A stretch of DNA of 53,700 nt, taken from NCBI GenBank assembly GCA_903837355.1, contig CAILUI010000437.1:1-53700 (forward strand), given 5' to 3'. Under the pieces are notes generated by a model, which had not been told where the DNA came from, did no database searches, and saw only the letters and a program-made list of their open reading frames with translations. Source of the DNA: an uncultured Victivallales bacterium (GTDB taxonomy: Bacteria > Verrucomicrobiota > Lentisphaeria > Oligosphaerales > JAFGRS01). Position 1 is the first letter of the stretch, and every line of letters starts with the position of its first letter. Shown piece after piece: positions 1 to 9,200 of this stretch. Position numbers and translations under genes: made by a program.

Positions 1-2
1 AG

Positions 3-1574
3 CTCCGCGACGAAGGCCAGTTGCGGCGCGAGTTCGAGGTCGAACTCGGCACCGACGTGGCCCTCGACTGGTGGGCCGGCTGCGATCTGGGCGCCTTCCT
101 GGGCCAGGATCTGGAGCTCACGGTCAGCGGCGGCGACGACGCCGCGGCCGCCACGGTGGAAGCGCACCTGCCGGAATGGCTGCGCCTCAGCCCTGAACCG
201 CCGGGACAGGACGGGCTCTACCACGAAGCCGGCCGACCGCAGTTCCATTTCACCGCACAACGCGGCTGGAACAACGATCCCAACGGCCTGCTGTACCTGC
301 ACGGGGAGTGGCATCTGTTCTTCCAGCACAACCCCTTCGGCACCAACTGGGGGAACATGCACTGGGGGCACGCGGTCAGCCGCGACCTGGTGCACTGGCG
401 CGAACTGCCCACCGCGTTGTACCCGCGCTCGCTGAAGGACATGGCCTTCTCCGGCGGCGGCTTGGTCGACCACGGCAACTCGGCCGGCTTCGGCGCCGGC
501 CGCGAGGATGTACCGATGGTCGCCTTCACCAGCACCGGCCGGGGCGAGTGCCTGGCCTACAGTCCGGACGGCGGGACCGCGTGGGTCGAGTATGGAGGCA
601 ACCCCATCCTCCGCCATCAGGGCCGCGACCCGCGCATCCTCTGGTACGCACCGGGGCGGAAGTGGGTCATGGTGGTGTATGACGAGCCGGAGAACGCCTG
701 GCGCTACGCCTTCTACGAGTCGACGGACCTGCGCTCCTGGCGCTTCATGACGGCGATGGACGGCTTCTACGAGTGCCCGGACCTCTTCGAGTTGCCACTG
801 GACGGCGACCCGACCCGGCGCCGGTGGATCCTCTATGGCGCCGAGCGCCGCGAGGCGAACGGCCGCCGCCACGTGGCTCGTTCCAGCTACCGAGTGGGGT
901 CTTTCGACGGCCGCACCTTCACGCCGGAGACGCCGATGCTCATCGGCCATCTCGGCCCCAACTTCTACGCGGCCCAGAGCTTCGCCAACGCCCCCGATGG
1001 CCGCGTCATCATGCTCGGCTGGCTGCAGGGGGCGGCCTACCCCGGCATGCCGTTCTCCCAGGGACTTACGGTCCCCCTCGAGGTAGGACTGCGCAGCACC
1101 GCCCAAGGCCCGCGGCTGACCTTCCTCCCCGTGCCTGAGTTGGCGACCTTGCGACGCCAGACCGTAACCTTGGACACGCCCTCCCTCGCCGCCGCCAATA
1201 CGGCCCTCCACGGGACCGACGCTGAGCTTCTGGACCTCGAACTGGAACTGGCGCTGACCCGCGAGAGCGTCGTCGTCGTCGCGGTCCGCGGCACCGCCTT
1301 CTCCTACGATGCGGCCGTCGAGACCCTGACCGCGCCCGGGGTGAGCGTCCCCCTGTCCCTGCGCGACGGCCAGCTCGACCTGCGGATCCTAGTCGACCGC
1401 GGCGTAGTGGAGGTCTTCGCCGGTGGCGGTCTGGTCGCGTTGAGCTACGGCGGCGGGCCGGCCAAGCCCGCCACGCCGTTGCGTCTGGAACTCCGCGGCC
1501 CCGGCCGCGTCCGCCGCCTGACCTTGTCCGAACTGACGTCCGTCTGGCCAGAGCAGGCGCCAGCTCCCGACTGA
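3..1574 (+). CDS. Glycoside hydrolase family 32 (levanase/fructosidase-type), 5' end outside window
   Basis: This is an exo- or endo-acting beta-fructosidase of family GH32, expected to release fructose from levan, inulin or sucrose-like substrates. The frame is open to the left edge, and the first possible start codon in the window is TTG at 21, so the true start is probably outside. Numbering from that TTG, the WNNDPNG block carries the nucleophile Asp86. An RDP motif follows in HQGRDP (transition-state stabiliser), and the FYECPD block holds the acid/base Glu. The N-terminal 70 residues before YHEAGRPQFHFT look like a small accessory domain. The C-terminal 150 residues are the usual GH32 beta-sandwich. 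Family identity is secure. Substrate preference cannot be read from the sequence. The gene converges with the ceramidase-like gene, leaving about 40 bp between stop codons. Confidence 0.93.
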   Translation, partial: LRDEGQLRREFEVELGTDVALDWWAGCDLGAFLGQDLELTVSGGDDAAAATVEAHLPEWLRLSPEPPGQDGLYHEAGRPQFHFTAQRGWNNDPNGLLYLHGEWHLFFQHNPFGTNWGNMHWGHAVSRDLVHWRELPTALYPRSLKDMAFSGGGLVDHGNSAGFGAGREDVPMVAFTSTGRGECLAYSPDGGTAWVEYGGNPILRHQGRDPRILWYAPGRKWVMVVYDEPENAWRYAFYESTDLRSWRFMTAMDGFYECPDLFELPLDGDPTRRRWILYGAERREANGRRHVARSSYRVGSFDGRTFTPETPMLIGHLGPNFYAAQSFANAPDGRVIMLGWLQGAAYPGMPFSQGLTVPLEVGLRSTAQGPRLTFLPVPELATLRRQTVTLDTPSLAAANTALHGTDAELLDLELELALTRESVVVVAVRGTAFSYDAAVETLTAPGVSVPLSLRDGQLDLRILVDRGVVEVFAGGGLVALSYGGGPAKPATPLRLELRGPGRVRRLTLSELTSVWPEQAPAPD

Positions 1575-1616
1575 CCCTGCCTGCGGATCGGTGCGCTGCT
1601 GGCGCCCTGCGGCTCC

Positions 1617-2912
1617 TTAGCCCTCCCGCGCCAAGCGCAGTGCCGCCTCCAGCAGGATCACCTCGGTTTCGGCGGCCAGCGGCGCCGGTTCGAGGTAACT
1701 CCAGATGTTGCTGTACGCCTCGTACCCTCCCTCGGGAAGCATATCCGCCGTCGGCACATAGGAGCGCGACGAGCCGCAGTAGCCCGCCACGAGGGTGGGC
1801 GCCGGCGCCAGCGCCTGTTTCAGCGCGAGCTGGTACCCCAGACACATCTCGTCGTTGAACGCCAGCAGTCGAAACGGCCCGATGCCGAGGCTCTGGATCG
1901 TGCTGGGCCGTGTACTCGGCGGCGCCCCGTCGCGTTGCCGACGTGCGAGCATCGCCTTGGCCCAGCGCGCTTCGGCGCCCTCGCCCGCCACCGCCCTGGC
2001 CTGCAACTCCCCCTCGGTCAGCGCCGGCTGGTAAGGCAGCGCGACGGTGGCTAGGCCGTAGCGCAGCGGCCCGGTGATCTCCTGCGGCGGTCCGGCCAGC
2101 GCCGCCATCACCGCCAGGGCCAGCTCCCGCCCCAGGGCCCGCACGTCGTCGAGCGTGCCGCTCTTGAACTGACCCTTGGCGTTGATCAGCCGCGGGCGCA
2201 CATCACCGAAGCAGCCAGCCAGGAACATGGCCTGGGCGCCAGGGAACTCCTGCTCCAGGCTGAGCTGCGCCTGGCCGGGATAGTCACCGCCGATCAACTG
2301 ACCGCCCATGACGGTGGCGTGGCAGGTATAGGAGAAGAGCACGGCCAGGGTCTCGCCGTCGGCGCGGACCAGGCGCACCACGGCCACGTCGGGGTCCCAG
2401 CGCCCGCCGGGATTCGGCGCCATGGGGCAGCCGGGCAGGTCGGGGCGCCGACGGTTGATGCCAAAGGCGGCGCGGCCGACGGCGAAATACGCCCGCACCG
2501 GCACCAACTCGGCGGCGGCCGCACAGAGGGCCTCGATGCAGATCTCGCCCAGCCACTGCACGTACTCCATATCGACCTCGGCATAGAGGTTACTGATGGC
2601 GTCGTCCACGACCGGGCCGCAGTGCGTGTGCGAGGCCGACAGCAGCACCTGGTCCGCCGCCAGGCCAAGACGCGCCTCGACGCCGGCTTTGGTCCGTGCC
2701 ACCAGCGACTCGCTGAAGTCGAGCAACTCGGCGGTCAGCAGCGCCACGCGCCGACCGCTGTCGTCCTCAAGCACCAGCGCGCGGGCGTACAAGTGCTGAT
2801 ACACGCCCTCAGACTTCGCGCTGCGACCGTAGCCACTCTGGAACAGCGGTCGGGTCGGGGTGATGCAGCGCCGGGCGCTGCCGGCACGCAGAGTGCTTTC
2901 CACACTGGCCAT
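1617..2912 (-). CDS. Neutral/alkaline ceramidase-like amidohydrolase
   Basis: The product is a 431-residue relative of the N-terminal domain of neutral ceramidases. That family is zinc-dependent and cleaves the amide bond of ceramides, but many bacterial members are uncharacterised. Visible family blocks are SASHTHCGP (His95 and His97, likely zinc ligands), SYTCHATVMGG (His198) with a GGDYPGQA segment, and MFLAGCFGDVRP. No signal peptide is seen, so the protein may be cytosolic, unlike secreted ceramidases. It also lacks the C-terminal immunoglobulin-like domain of full-length ceramidases. I chose the ATG at 2912 because AAGGAG lies 9 nt upstream. An ATG 9 nt earlier sits directly on the ribosome binding site, and an upstream extension to 3029 is unlikely. 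Substrate is unknown. Confidence 0.82.
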   Translation of the reverse strand: MASVESTLRAGSARRCITPTRPLFQSGYGRSAKSEGVYQHLYARALVLEDDSGRRVALLTAELLDFSESLVARTKAGVEARLGLAADQVLLSASHTHCGPVVDDAISNLYAEVDMEYVQWLGEICIEALCAAAAELVPVRAYFAVGRAAFGINRRRPDLPGCPMAPNPGGRWDPDVAVVRLVRADGETLAVLFSYTCHATVMGGQLIGGDYPGQAQLSLEQEFPGAQAMFLAGCFGDVRPRLINAKGQFKSGTLDDVRALGRELALAVMAALAGPPQEITGPLRYGLATVALPYQPALTEGELQARAVAGEGAEARWAKAMLARRQRDGAPPSTRPSTIQSLGIGPFRLLAFNDEMCLGYQLALKQALAPAPTLVAGYCGSSRSYVPTADMLPEGGYEAYSNIWSYLEPAPLAAETEVILLEAALRLAREG

Positions 2913-3033
2913 ACTCGCCATCTCCTTACCATCCACAGCCACCTGAACGCCGCTGCCGGCAGACCGAGGTATCTGCAAATATCGCTGCCCCGCGGCCCCA
3001 ATGCCAGGGTCGCACCGCCGCGACGGCACGGGG

Positions 3034-3061
3034 TTGAAAAACAGTCTTTGGCAGGTACACT
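3034..3061 (+). promoter_or_regulatory. Sigma70-type promoter for the VOC-dhaK-dhaL-lsrF operon
   Basis: TTGAAA at 3034-3039 and TACACT at 3056-3061 are separated by 16 bp. This is the best sigma70-like pair between the divergent ceramidase-like gene and the VOC gene, and it would start a leader of about 105 nt. Confidence 0.5.
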
Positions 3062-3064
3062 TGA

Positions 3065-3169
3065 GGCACCGTGTTCTGGTGTTGCCGTGGCGGTGCCTTG
3101 GCGAGTTGCCGAGCCCTCCCCCGGCAAGGCGGCAGTCGGTGGCGCGGTCACCCCGAGAGGAAAGGGCTC
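3065..3169 (+). promoter_or_regulatory. Structured 5' leader upstream of the VOC gene
   Basis: Two perfect 7-bp stems can form in the predicted leader: GGCACCG (3065-3071) with CGGTGCC (3091-3097), and GAGCCCT (3111-3117) with AGGGCTC (3163-3169). The right arm of the second stem ends 3 nt before the ATG and overlaps the end of the GAGAGGAAAGGG ribosome binding region, so the fold could mask initiation. It does not match any riboswitch class that I recognise. Confidence 0.35.
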
Positions 3170-3172
3170 ATC

Positions 3173-3490
3173 ATGCGCGAACTGCATCACATCGGCATCC
3201 CAACCAAGACCAAGCAGCCCAACGAGACCTACATCGCCGGCGGGAAGCTGTTCATCACCAGCTCCGACGCCAGCCCCAACAAAATCGAGTGGCTGCGCTT
3301 CGAGCCCGGCAGCCCGATGCCGGAGATGCTCCAAACGTCCACCCACATCGCCTACCGCGTCGATGACCTCAAGGCCGAAATGAAGGGCCGCAAGGTCCTC
3401 ATGGAACCCTTCAGCCCCATGCCTGGGGTCACGGTCGCCTTCGTCATCGAGGAAGGCGTGCCGATCGAATTGATGGTGGTGGGAGCCTGA
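3173..3490 (+). CDS. Small VOC/glyoxalase-fold protein
   Basis: This 105-residue protein is one vicinal-oxygen-chelate module of two beta-alpha-beta-beta-beta units. Candidate metal ligands are His5 or His6 in the opening LHHIGIPT strand, His58 in THIAYRVDD, and Glu99 in VPIELMV, in the spacing typical of glyoxalase, epimerase and dioxygenase relatives. The ATG at 3173 is preceded by a strong GAGAGGAAAGGG ribosome binding site, and an in-frame start at 3071 has no such signal. It is the first gene of a plus-strand run that continues with dhaK, dhaL and an lsrF-like gene. It may therefore act on a sugar-derived ketone in the same pathway, for example as an isomerase or epimerase. That role is inferred from position only. 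Confidence 0.78.
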   Translation: MRELHHIGIPTKTKQPNETYIAGGKLFITSSDASPNKIEWLRFEPGSPMPEMLQTSTHIAYRVDDLKAEMKGRKVLMEPFSPMPGVTVAFVIEEGVPIELMVVGA

Positions 3491-3555
3491 GAAGGCCGCA
3501 GGCTGAGTACAGAAGGCGGAACTCGGAACGTCGAATCTCAGAGGAGGATGCCCCT

Positions 3556-4557
3556 ATGGTGATGAAGAAGTTCATCAACGATCCGGCCAACCTGACCCGT
3601 GAGTTGCTGGCCGGCTACGAGATCGCCTACGGCAACAAGATCCGGATCGTCTCCGAGAAGATCGTGACGCGGGTCACGCCGAAGAGCCCGGACAAGGTAC
3701 GCCTGGTGACCCTGGGCGGCGCCGGACATGAACCCGCCCTCAGCGGCTTCGTCGGCACAGGCATGCTGGACTACAGCGTCGTGGGTGACATCTTCGCTGC
3801 CCCCAACGCGCCGAAGGTCGTCGAGGCGCTGAAGCTTGCCGACAGCCCGGCTGGCACCCTGTTCATCATCCTCAACCACGCCGGCGACGTGCTGAACGGC
3901 AACCTGGCCCTGCAGATGGCGGAACGGCAGAACCTCAAGATCCGTAAGGTCCTGACGCACGACGACATCGCGCCCGGCGCCAATGCCCCCATCGCGGACC
4001 GCCGTGGCCTGGTGGGCTGCGTGCCGCTCTTCAAGGTGGCCGGCGCCGCCGCCGAGCAGGGCTTGCCGCTGGAGCAGGTGTGGACCATCGCCGAACGCTT
4101 CAGCCAGAATATGGCCACCCTCGCCGTCGCCATGCGCGGCGCCTCGCACCCGGCGACCGGCGGCACCATCTTCGATCTGCCCGACGACCAGATGGAAATC
4201 GGCATGGGGCAGCACGGCGAAGGCGGTACCGGCGCGCAGAAGTTGATGAGCGCCGAACAGACCGCGCAGATCATGACCGACCGCCTGGTGAACGCCGTCA
4301 AGGCGAAGGCGGGTGACGAACTGCTGGTGGTACTCAACGGCGCCGGCGCAACCACCCTCATGGAGCTGTACATCGTCATGACCGGCGTCAAGCGCTACCT
4401 GGACGCCAAGGGCATCCGCCTGGCCCGCGCCGTGGTCGATGAACTGCTCACCGTGCAGGAAATGGCCGGCTTCCAGATGATGGTGGCCAAGATGGATGCC
4501 GAAATGCTGCGCCTCTGGGATGCCCCCTGCGACACACCGTACATGACCGTCCGCTGA
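3556..4557 (+). CDS. dhaK: Dihydroxyacetone kinase subunit DhaK-like
   Basis: This is the substrate-binding subunit of a two-component ketose kinase. At 333 residues it is close to the E. coli DhaK length of 356. His220 in MGQHGEGG corresponds to the histidine that binds the substrate carbonyl as a hemiaminal. His58 in GGAGHEP and Asp111 in NHAGDVLNG match the two other active-site residues. The canonical GGGSGHEP loop is altered to GGAGHEP. A GAGGAGG ribosome binding site precedes the ATG. With DhaL encoded 91 bp downstream, the pair would phosphorylate dihydroxyacetone or a related ketose. No DhaM (PTS donor) gene is nearby, so the phosphate donor could be ATP or a distant PTS protein. The LsrF-like neighbour suggests the substrate may be a larger ketose than dihydroxyacetone. 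Confidence 0.93.
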   Translation: MVMKKFINDPANLTRELLAGYEIAYGNKIRIVSEKIVTRVTPKSPDKVRLVTLGGAGHEPALSGFVGTGMLDYSVVGDIFAAPNAPKVVEALKLADSPAGTLFIILNHAGDVLNGNLALQMAERQNLKIRKVLTHDDIAPGANAPIADRRGLVGCVPLFKVAGAAAEQGLPLEQVWTIAERFSQNMATLAVAMRGASHPATGGTIFDLPDDQMEIGMGQHGEGGTGAQKLMSAEQTAQIMTDRLVNAVKAKAGDELLVVLNGAGATTLMELYIVMTGVKRYLDAKGIRLARAVVDELLTVQEMAGFQMMVAKMDAEMLRLWDAPCDTPYMTVR

Positions 4558-4584
4558 GCCGCGCTGCAGGCGGCATGCGCCCTC

Positions 4585-4620
4585 GGTCCCATTAGGTCCT
4601 AAGAGTCCTATCGGTCCCAG
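4585..4620. repeat. Short decameric repeats in the dhaK-dhaL gap
   Basis: Four imperfect copies built on GGTCCYATTA begin near 4585, 4595, 4604 and 4613 (GGTCCCATTA, GGTCCTAAGA, AGTCCTATC, GGTCCCAG). A related repeat lies in the rpsA leader at 51369-51396. Confidence 0.55.
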
Positions 4621-4648
4621 AACTCACCGTGCCCCAGGCAATTCAGAG

Positions 4649-5284
4649 ATGACGCACCTGTCTGAAACCCTAGACTCCGCCGCCTTCACGGCCCGCTTGC
4701 GCCAGGCGGCGGAGCACATCCAGTCGCGTACCGACTGGCTCTCGCAACTTGACGCGGCCGTCGGGGACGGCGACCATGGCGTCACCATGGGACGGGTGTG
4801 CGAGGCGATCCTTACCACCCTCGCCGCCCCGCCGGCCGACGACCTGGCGGCGCTCTGCGGCGCCGTCGGCTGGGCGGTGATGTGCACCGACGGCGGCTCG
4901 ACCAGCCCCCTGTTCGGCTCGTTCCTCACAGGCATCGGTGACGGGCTGACGCCCCCAACACCGCTGACGACCATGGCCTTGGCCCGTGCCTTTGATGCCG
5001 GCCTCACCAACCTGCGCCGCCAGACGTCGGCCAAGCCCGGTGACAAAACCATGGTCGACGCCCTGGTGCCCGCGGTCGCCGCGCTGCAGCGGGCGGCCAC
5101 CGACGGTGCCACCATCGCGACGGCATTGTCGGCGGCGGCGACCGCCGCCGCCGCGGGCGCCGAGGCCACACGCCCGCTGAAGGCGGCCTTCGGCCGGGCG
5201 CGCAACTTGGGCGAACGCACCGTCGGCCACCTCGACCCCGGGGCCGCCTCCGTCGCCCTCTTCTTCGAGGGCTTTGCGCAGTAG
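4649..5284 (+). CDS. dhaL: Dihydroxyacetone kinase nucleotide-binding subunit DhaL-like
   Basis: This is the nucleotide-binding partner of DhaK: 211 residues, the same length as E. coli DhaL. The block LDAAVGDGDHG (residues 34-44) contains the three aspartates, Asp35, Asp40 and Asp42, that hold the two magnesium ions and the nucleotide phosphates. KPGDKTMVDAL and RNLGERTVGHLDPGA complete the family signature. It lies between dhaK and the lsrF-like gene on the same strand, consistent with one transcript. The nucleotide may be ADP recharged by a PTS protein, as in E. coli, or exchangeable ATP, as in single-chain DHA kinases. The sequence alone does not decide this, but no DhaM is encoded in the window. 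Confidence 0.93.
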   Translation: MTHLSETLDSAAFTARLRQAAEHIQSRTDWLSQLDAAVGDGDHGVTMGRVCEAILTTLAAPPADDLAALCGAVGWAVMCTDGGSTSPLFGSFLTGIGDGLTPPTPLTTMALARAFDAGLTNLRRQTSAKPGDKTMVDALVPAVAALQRAATDGATIATALSAAATAAAAGAEATRPLKAAFGRARNLGERTVGHLDPGAASVALFFEGFAQ

Positions 5285-5343
5285 TGTCATTCCGACCCTA
5301 ACGAATTCCCTCCGACAACGCACAGTAACAAGGAACTCACCCC

Positions 5344-6228
5344 ATGCCCGACGCAGACAAAACACCGCTCTCTGGCAAAGACTACGGTATCGGTATCCCG
5401 GTCGCCAACCCGGCGTTCCCGCTCCGGGGCGCGAACAACTACGACTGGGGGATGAAGGACCGCCTGGCCCGCATCTTCAACCCGAAGTCCATGCACACGG
5501 TGATGCTGGCCTTTGACCACGGGTACATCATGGGGCCGACCAGCGGCCTGGAGCGCATCGACCTCAGCATCCTGCCCATCGCCGATCTGGCCGACTGCCT
5601 GATGTGTACCCGCGGCGCCCTGCGCGCCTGCGTCCCACCGACGGTCAACAAGCCGGTGGCCCTGCGTTGCTCGGCCGGCAGCACCGTGCTGACCGAGCTG
5701 AACAACGAGGTCATCGGGCTCGAAATCGAGGACGCCATCCGCCTCAACGCCTCCGCCATGGCCGGCATGGTCGCCATCGGCAGTCAGTTCGAGGCCCTCA
5801 CCATCAAGAACCTCTGCCAGTTGGTCGAGACCGGCAACCGCTACGGCATCCCCACCCTCGGCGTCACCGCCGTCGGCAAGGAACTCACCCGCGACGCCCG
5901 CTACCTCGGCCTGGCCTGCCGCGTCATCGCCGAAAACGGGGCGCAGTTCGTCAAGACCTACTTCTGTGAGACCGACTTCGACAAGGTCACCGCCGCCTGT
6001 CCCGTGCCGATCATCATCGCCGGCGGTAAGAAGCTGCCCGAGAAAGACGCGCTGATCATGGCCTACCGCGCCATCGACCAGGGCGCGAGCGGCGTCGACA
6101 TGGGCCGCAACATCTTCCAGGCGGACGCCCCGCGCGCCATGCTGCAGGCAGTCCGGGCCGTCGTCCATGACGGCTTCACCGCGGACGCCGCCATGGCCCT
6201 GTACGAGGACCTGAAGGCGAAAGGCTGA
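5344..6228 (+). CDS. LsrF-like class I aldolase/thiolase
   Basis: The 294-residue product closely resembles E. coli LsrF, which processes phosphorylated autoinducer-2 (3-hydroxy-5-phosphonooxypentane-2,4-dione thiolase), and belongs to the DeoC/FbaB class I aldolase superfamily. Shared blocks include DWGMKDRLARIFNPK, MLAFDHGYIMGPTSGLERID, CTRGALR, IAGGKKLPEKDAL and IDQGASGVDMGRNIFQ. Lys204 in FVKTYF is the expected Schiff-base or catalytic lysine (LsrF Lys203). The start is the ATG at 5344, preceded by AAGGA. Its neighbours are a DHA-kinase pair rather than LsrK, LsrG or the Lsr transporter, so a role in AI-2 processing is doubtful. Cleavage or thiolysis of another phosphorylated ketose is at least as likely. 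It is separated by 1 nt from the next gene. Confidence 0.88.
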   Translation: MPDADKTPLSGKDYGIGIPVANPAFPLRGANNYDWGMKDRLARIFNPKSMHTVMLAFDHGYIMGPTSGLERIDLSILPIADLADCLMCTRGALRACVPPTVNKPVALRCSAGSTVLTELNNEVIGLEIEDAIRLNASAMAGMVAIGSQFEALTIKNLCQLVETGNRYGIPTLGVTAVGKELTRDARYLGLACRVIAENGAQFVKTYFCETDFDKVTAACPVPIIIAGGKKLPEKDALIMAYRAIDQGASGVDMGRNIFQADAPRAMLQAVRAVVHDGFTADAAMALYEDLKAKG

Positions 6229-6229
6229 T

Positions 6230-9200
6230 ATGCGTAAGAGCGCTCGCCGTCTTTGCCCTGCGCTGTTGGGTGCGCTGGCTTGTCTCGTCGCCGGCGCGAG
6301 CCTGCGGGCCACCGCCGCGGAGGCCACCGCCGCGGCGGCCAGCTCGCGGCAGGACACCTGGCAGGAAAGCGTGCGTCTGTCTCTGGAGGCCCTGGCCGCG
6401 TCCCGGCGCGGCAGTGGGCCGGAGGGGAGTTCCCCCGGCCCGCAGGGCACCGTGCTCGGTCCCTGGTTCCAGACCGGCCCCTTTGCCGCCGATGCCCAGA
6501 AGGGCTTCGAGACGGACTTCCCGCCCCTCCGGGGCGTGGACCTCGAGAAGCCCTGCGGCGACAAGCCGTGGCAGCGCCACGCCGAATACGAAGACGGCGG
6601 CGTCATCGACCTGACCGCACCCGGCCAGGCCGCCACCTTCCTCTACCGCGTCATACAGGCGCCCGCCGCCGTCACCATCCCTGCCTTCTTCGGCAGCGAT
6701 GACGGTCTGGCCGTGTGGCTGAACGGCGAACGCATCGTGGCCAACCCGGCCAACCGCGGCTCTGGCGCGAATCAGGACCAGGCGCAACTCACGCTGCGGG
6801 CGGGTGACAACCAGCTCCTGCTGATGATCTACAACAACCAGGGCGGCCATAGCTACTACTTCTCCACCAACCCCAGCCCAGGTACGTCCCGCGGCGCCGC
6901 CGTCGACGCCATCTGGAACCGCGTCGTGGCCGACTTCCCCAGCCCCGATGCCCAACGCGAAATCACCTGGGAACGCGAGGATGGTATCTGGAACACCGAC
7001 TGGTCTGCCGGTGACTTCGCCGCCCTGGCCCGACGCTACGCCGAACGCTGCGCCGTCGCTGAATTCGCCGAGACGGCCAAGACCCTCGCCAACGCCTGCA
7101 AGACCCCCGCTGACCTGCAGGCGACCCGCGCCGCCTACTACACATCGAAGTGGTGTGAGAAGGCGGCCGCGGTGCGCCAGGAGATCCAGGTCGCCAGCGT
7201 CCGCCTGGCCGTCGCCGACCTGGCGCGCCGCTTCCCCGTCGAGTACGCCGGCAAGGGCTTCCCGGAGCGCCTGGACGCCTTCGAGAAGGAAGCCGAACGA
7301 CTGTGCACCGCCGCCACCAACCGCGATCCCGAGGCCCTCAGAGCTCTCCCGGACTTGCGGACGCGTTGGGAGGCCCTGCGCCGCGAGGTGCTGCTCGCCA
7401 ACCCCCTGATCGACTTCGAGAAGGTCCTCTTCATCCGCCGCGAAGGCTCCGAGGGCCTCACCCAAAATTGGCAGGGCAACGACCCGTTGCACGGCAACGG
7501 CTTCAACAATGAGATCACCAGCTTCCGCATCCGCCAGCTCGATGCGCCCGAAGAGCGTATCTACAAACCCGCGGAACCCACCTTCGTCGGCGATGTGGAC
7601 CTGCACTTCGATGGCGACCGTATGCTCTTTTCCACCAACGGCGCCGTCTGCGAAGTCCGCACCGACGGCAGCGGCTTCCGCAAGGTTGTGACCGAAGTCG
7701 CGAGCTACGACCCCTGCTACCTCCCCAACGGTCGCATCCTCTTCGTCTCCAACTGCAACTACCATGGCGTGCCCTGCGTCGGCGGGGCGGACTACGTGGG
7801 CAACATCCACACCTCCGAGGCCGATGGCACCGGCATCCGCCGGCTCTGCTTCGACCAGGACAACAACTGGTGTCCGACGATGCTGGCCAACGGCCGCGTG
7901 CTCTACACCCGCTGGGAGTACACGGACTCCGCCCACTACTTCAGCCGCGTGCTGATGCATATGAACCCCGACGGGACCAACCAGGTGGAGTTCTACGGCA
8001 GCAACTCCTACTGGCCAAACTCGACCTTCTACGCGCGGCCCATCCCGGGCAGTTCAACGAAGTTCGTGGCCATCGTCTCGGGTCACCACGGTCCCGCGCG
8101 CCAGGGCGAACTGGTGCTCTTCGACGCGGCCCGCGGTCGTTTCGAGGCCAGCGGCGCACTGCAGAGGATCCCCGGCTACGGCAAGACGGTCGAAGCCGTG
8201 ACCAAGGACGACCTGATCGGCCCGGTGTGGCCGCGGTTCCTGCATCCCTACCCACTCAGCGATGCGCACTTCCTGGTCTCCGGCAAGCTGACGCCGGCAT
8301 CGCCATGGGGCATCTACCTGGTGGATATCTACGACAACATGGTGCCGCTGAAGGTCATCCCCGGCGTGCACTGCATGGAGCCATTGCCGTTGCGACCCAC
8401 GCCCCGGCCACCGGTTCTACCCGACCGCATCAGACCCGGGGAGAAGGAGGCCACCGTCTACATCCAGGACATCAATGTCGGCCGCGGCCTGCGCAACCTG
8501 CCCCCGGGCCTGACCAAGAGCCTCCGCGTCTTCCAGTACGAGTACGCCTACCGCAACACCGGCGGCCACAACGTCATCGGTTACGAGGGTCCCTGGGACG
8601 TCCGCCGCATCCTCGGCACGACGCCGGTGTTCGCCGACGGCTCGGCCGTCTTCAAGATCCCGGCCAACACCCCCATCGCCATCCAACCCCTGGACGCCGA
8701 AGGGAAGGCGCTGGCGCACATGCGCAGTTGGTTCGTCGCCATGCCCGGCGAGGTGCTCTCCTGCGTCGGTTGTCACGAGGAGCAGACCTCGGTGCCGCCA
8801 CCACGCGTCTCGCAGGCCTCGCAGGCACAGCCCGAGTCCTTGACGCCCTGGTACGGTTCAGCGCGCGGGTTCAGTTTCCAGCGTGAGGTCCAGCCCGTCC
8901 TCGACCGCTCCTGCGTCGGCTGTCATTCCGGCAAGCGCGCCGAGCTGCCCTCGTTCATCGACGATGGCCAGTGGGTCTCCTTCGACACTGCCCAGAGCCG
9001 CTACTCAAAGTCCTACCTGGCCCTGATGCGCTACGTCCGCCGCAACGGCCCCGAGGGCGACTACCACACCCTGACCCCACTGGAGTTCCACGCCGACACC
9101 AGCGAGCTGGTCCAGCGCCTGCAGAAGGGCCACCACGGCGTGCGCCTGAGCGCGGAGGACTGGGACCGGCTGATCACCTGGATTGACCAGAACGTGCCCT

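Noticed and set aside
3062..3172. Known riboswitch (cobalamin, FMN, glmS) in the VOC leader
   Set aside because: Conserved core sequences of these classes are not present. Only unspecific stems can be seen.
2319..3383. 354-codon plus-strand frame covering the ceramidase-like gene and the VOC start
   Set aside because: It overlaps two motif-supported genes in other frames. Its translation is low in hydrophobic core residues.
6176..7960. 594-codon frame on the minus strand opposite the HzsA-like gene
   Set aside because: Antisense frame produced by GC-rich codon use. The plus-strand gene has clear domains and the antisense product has none.
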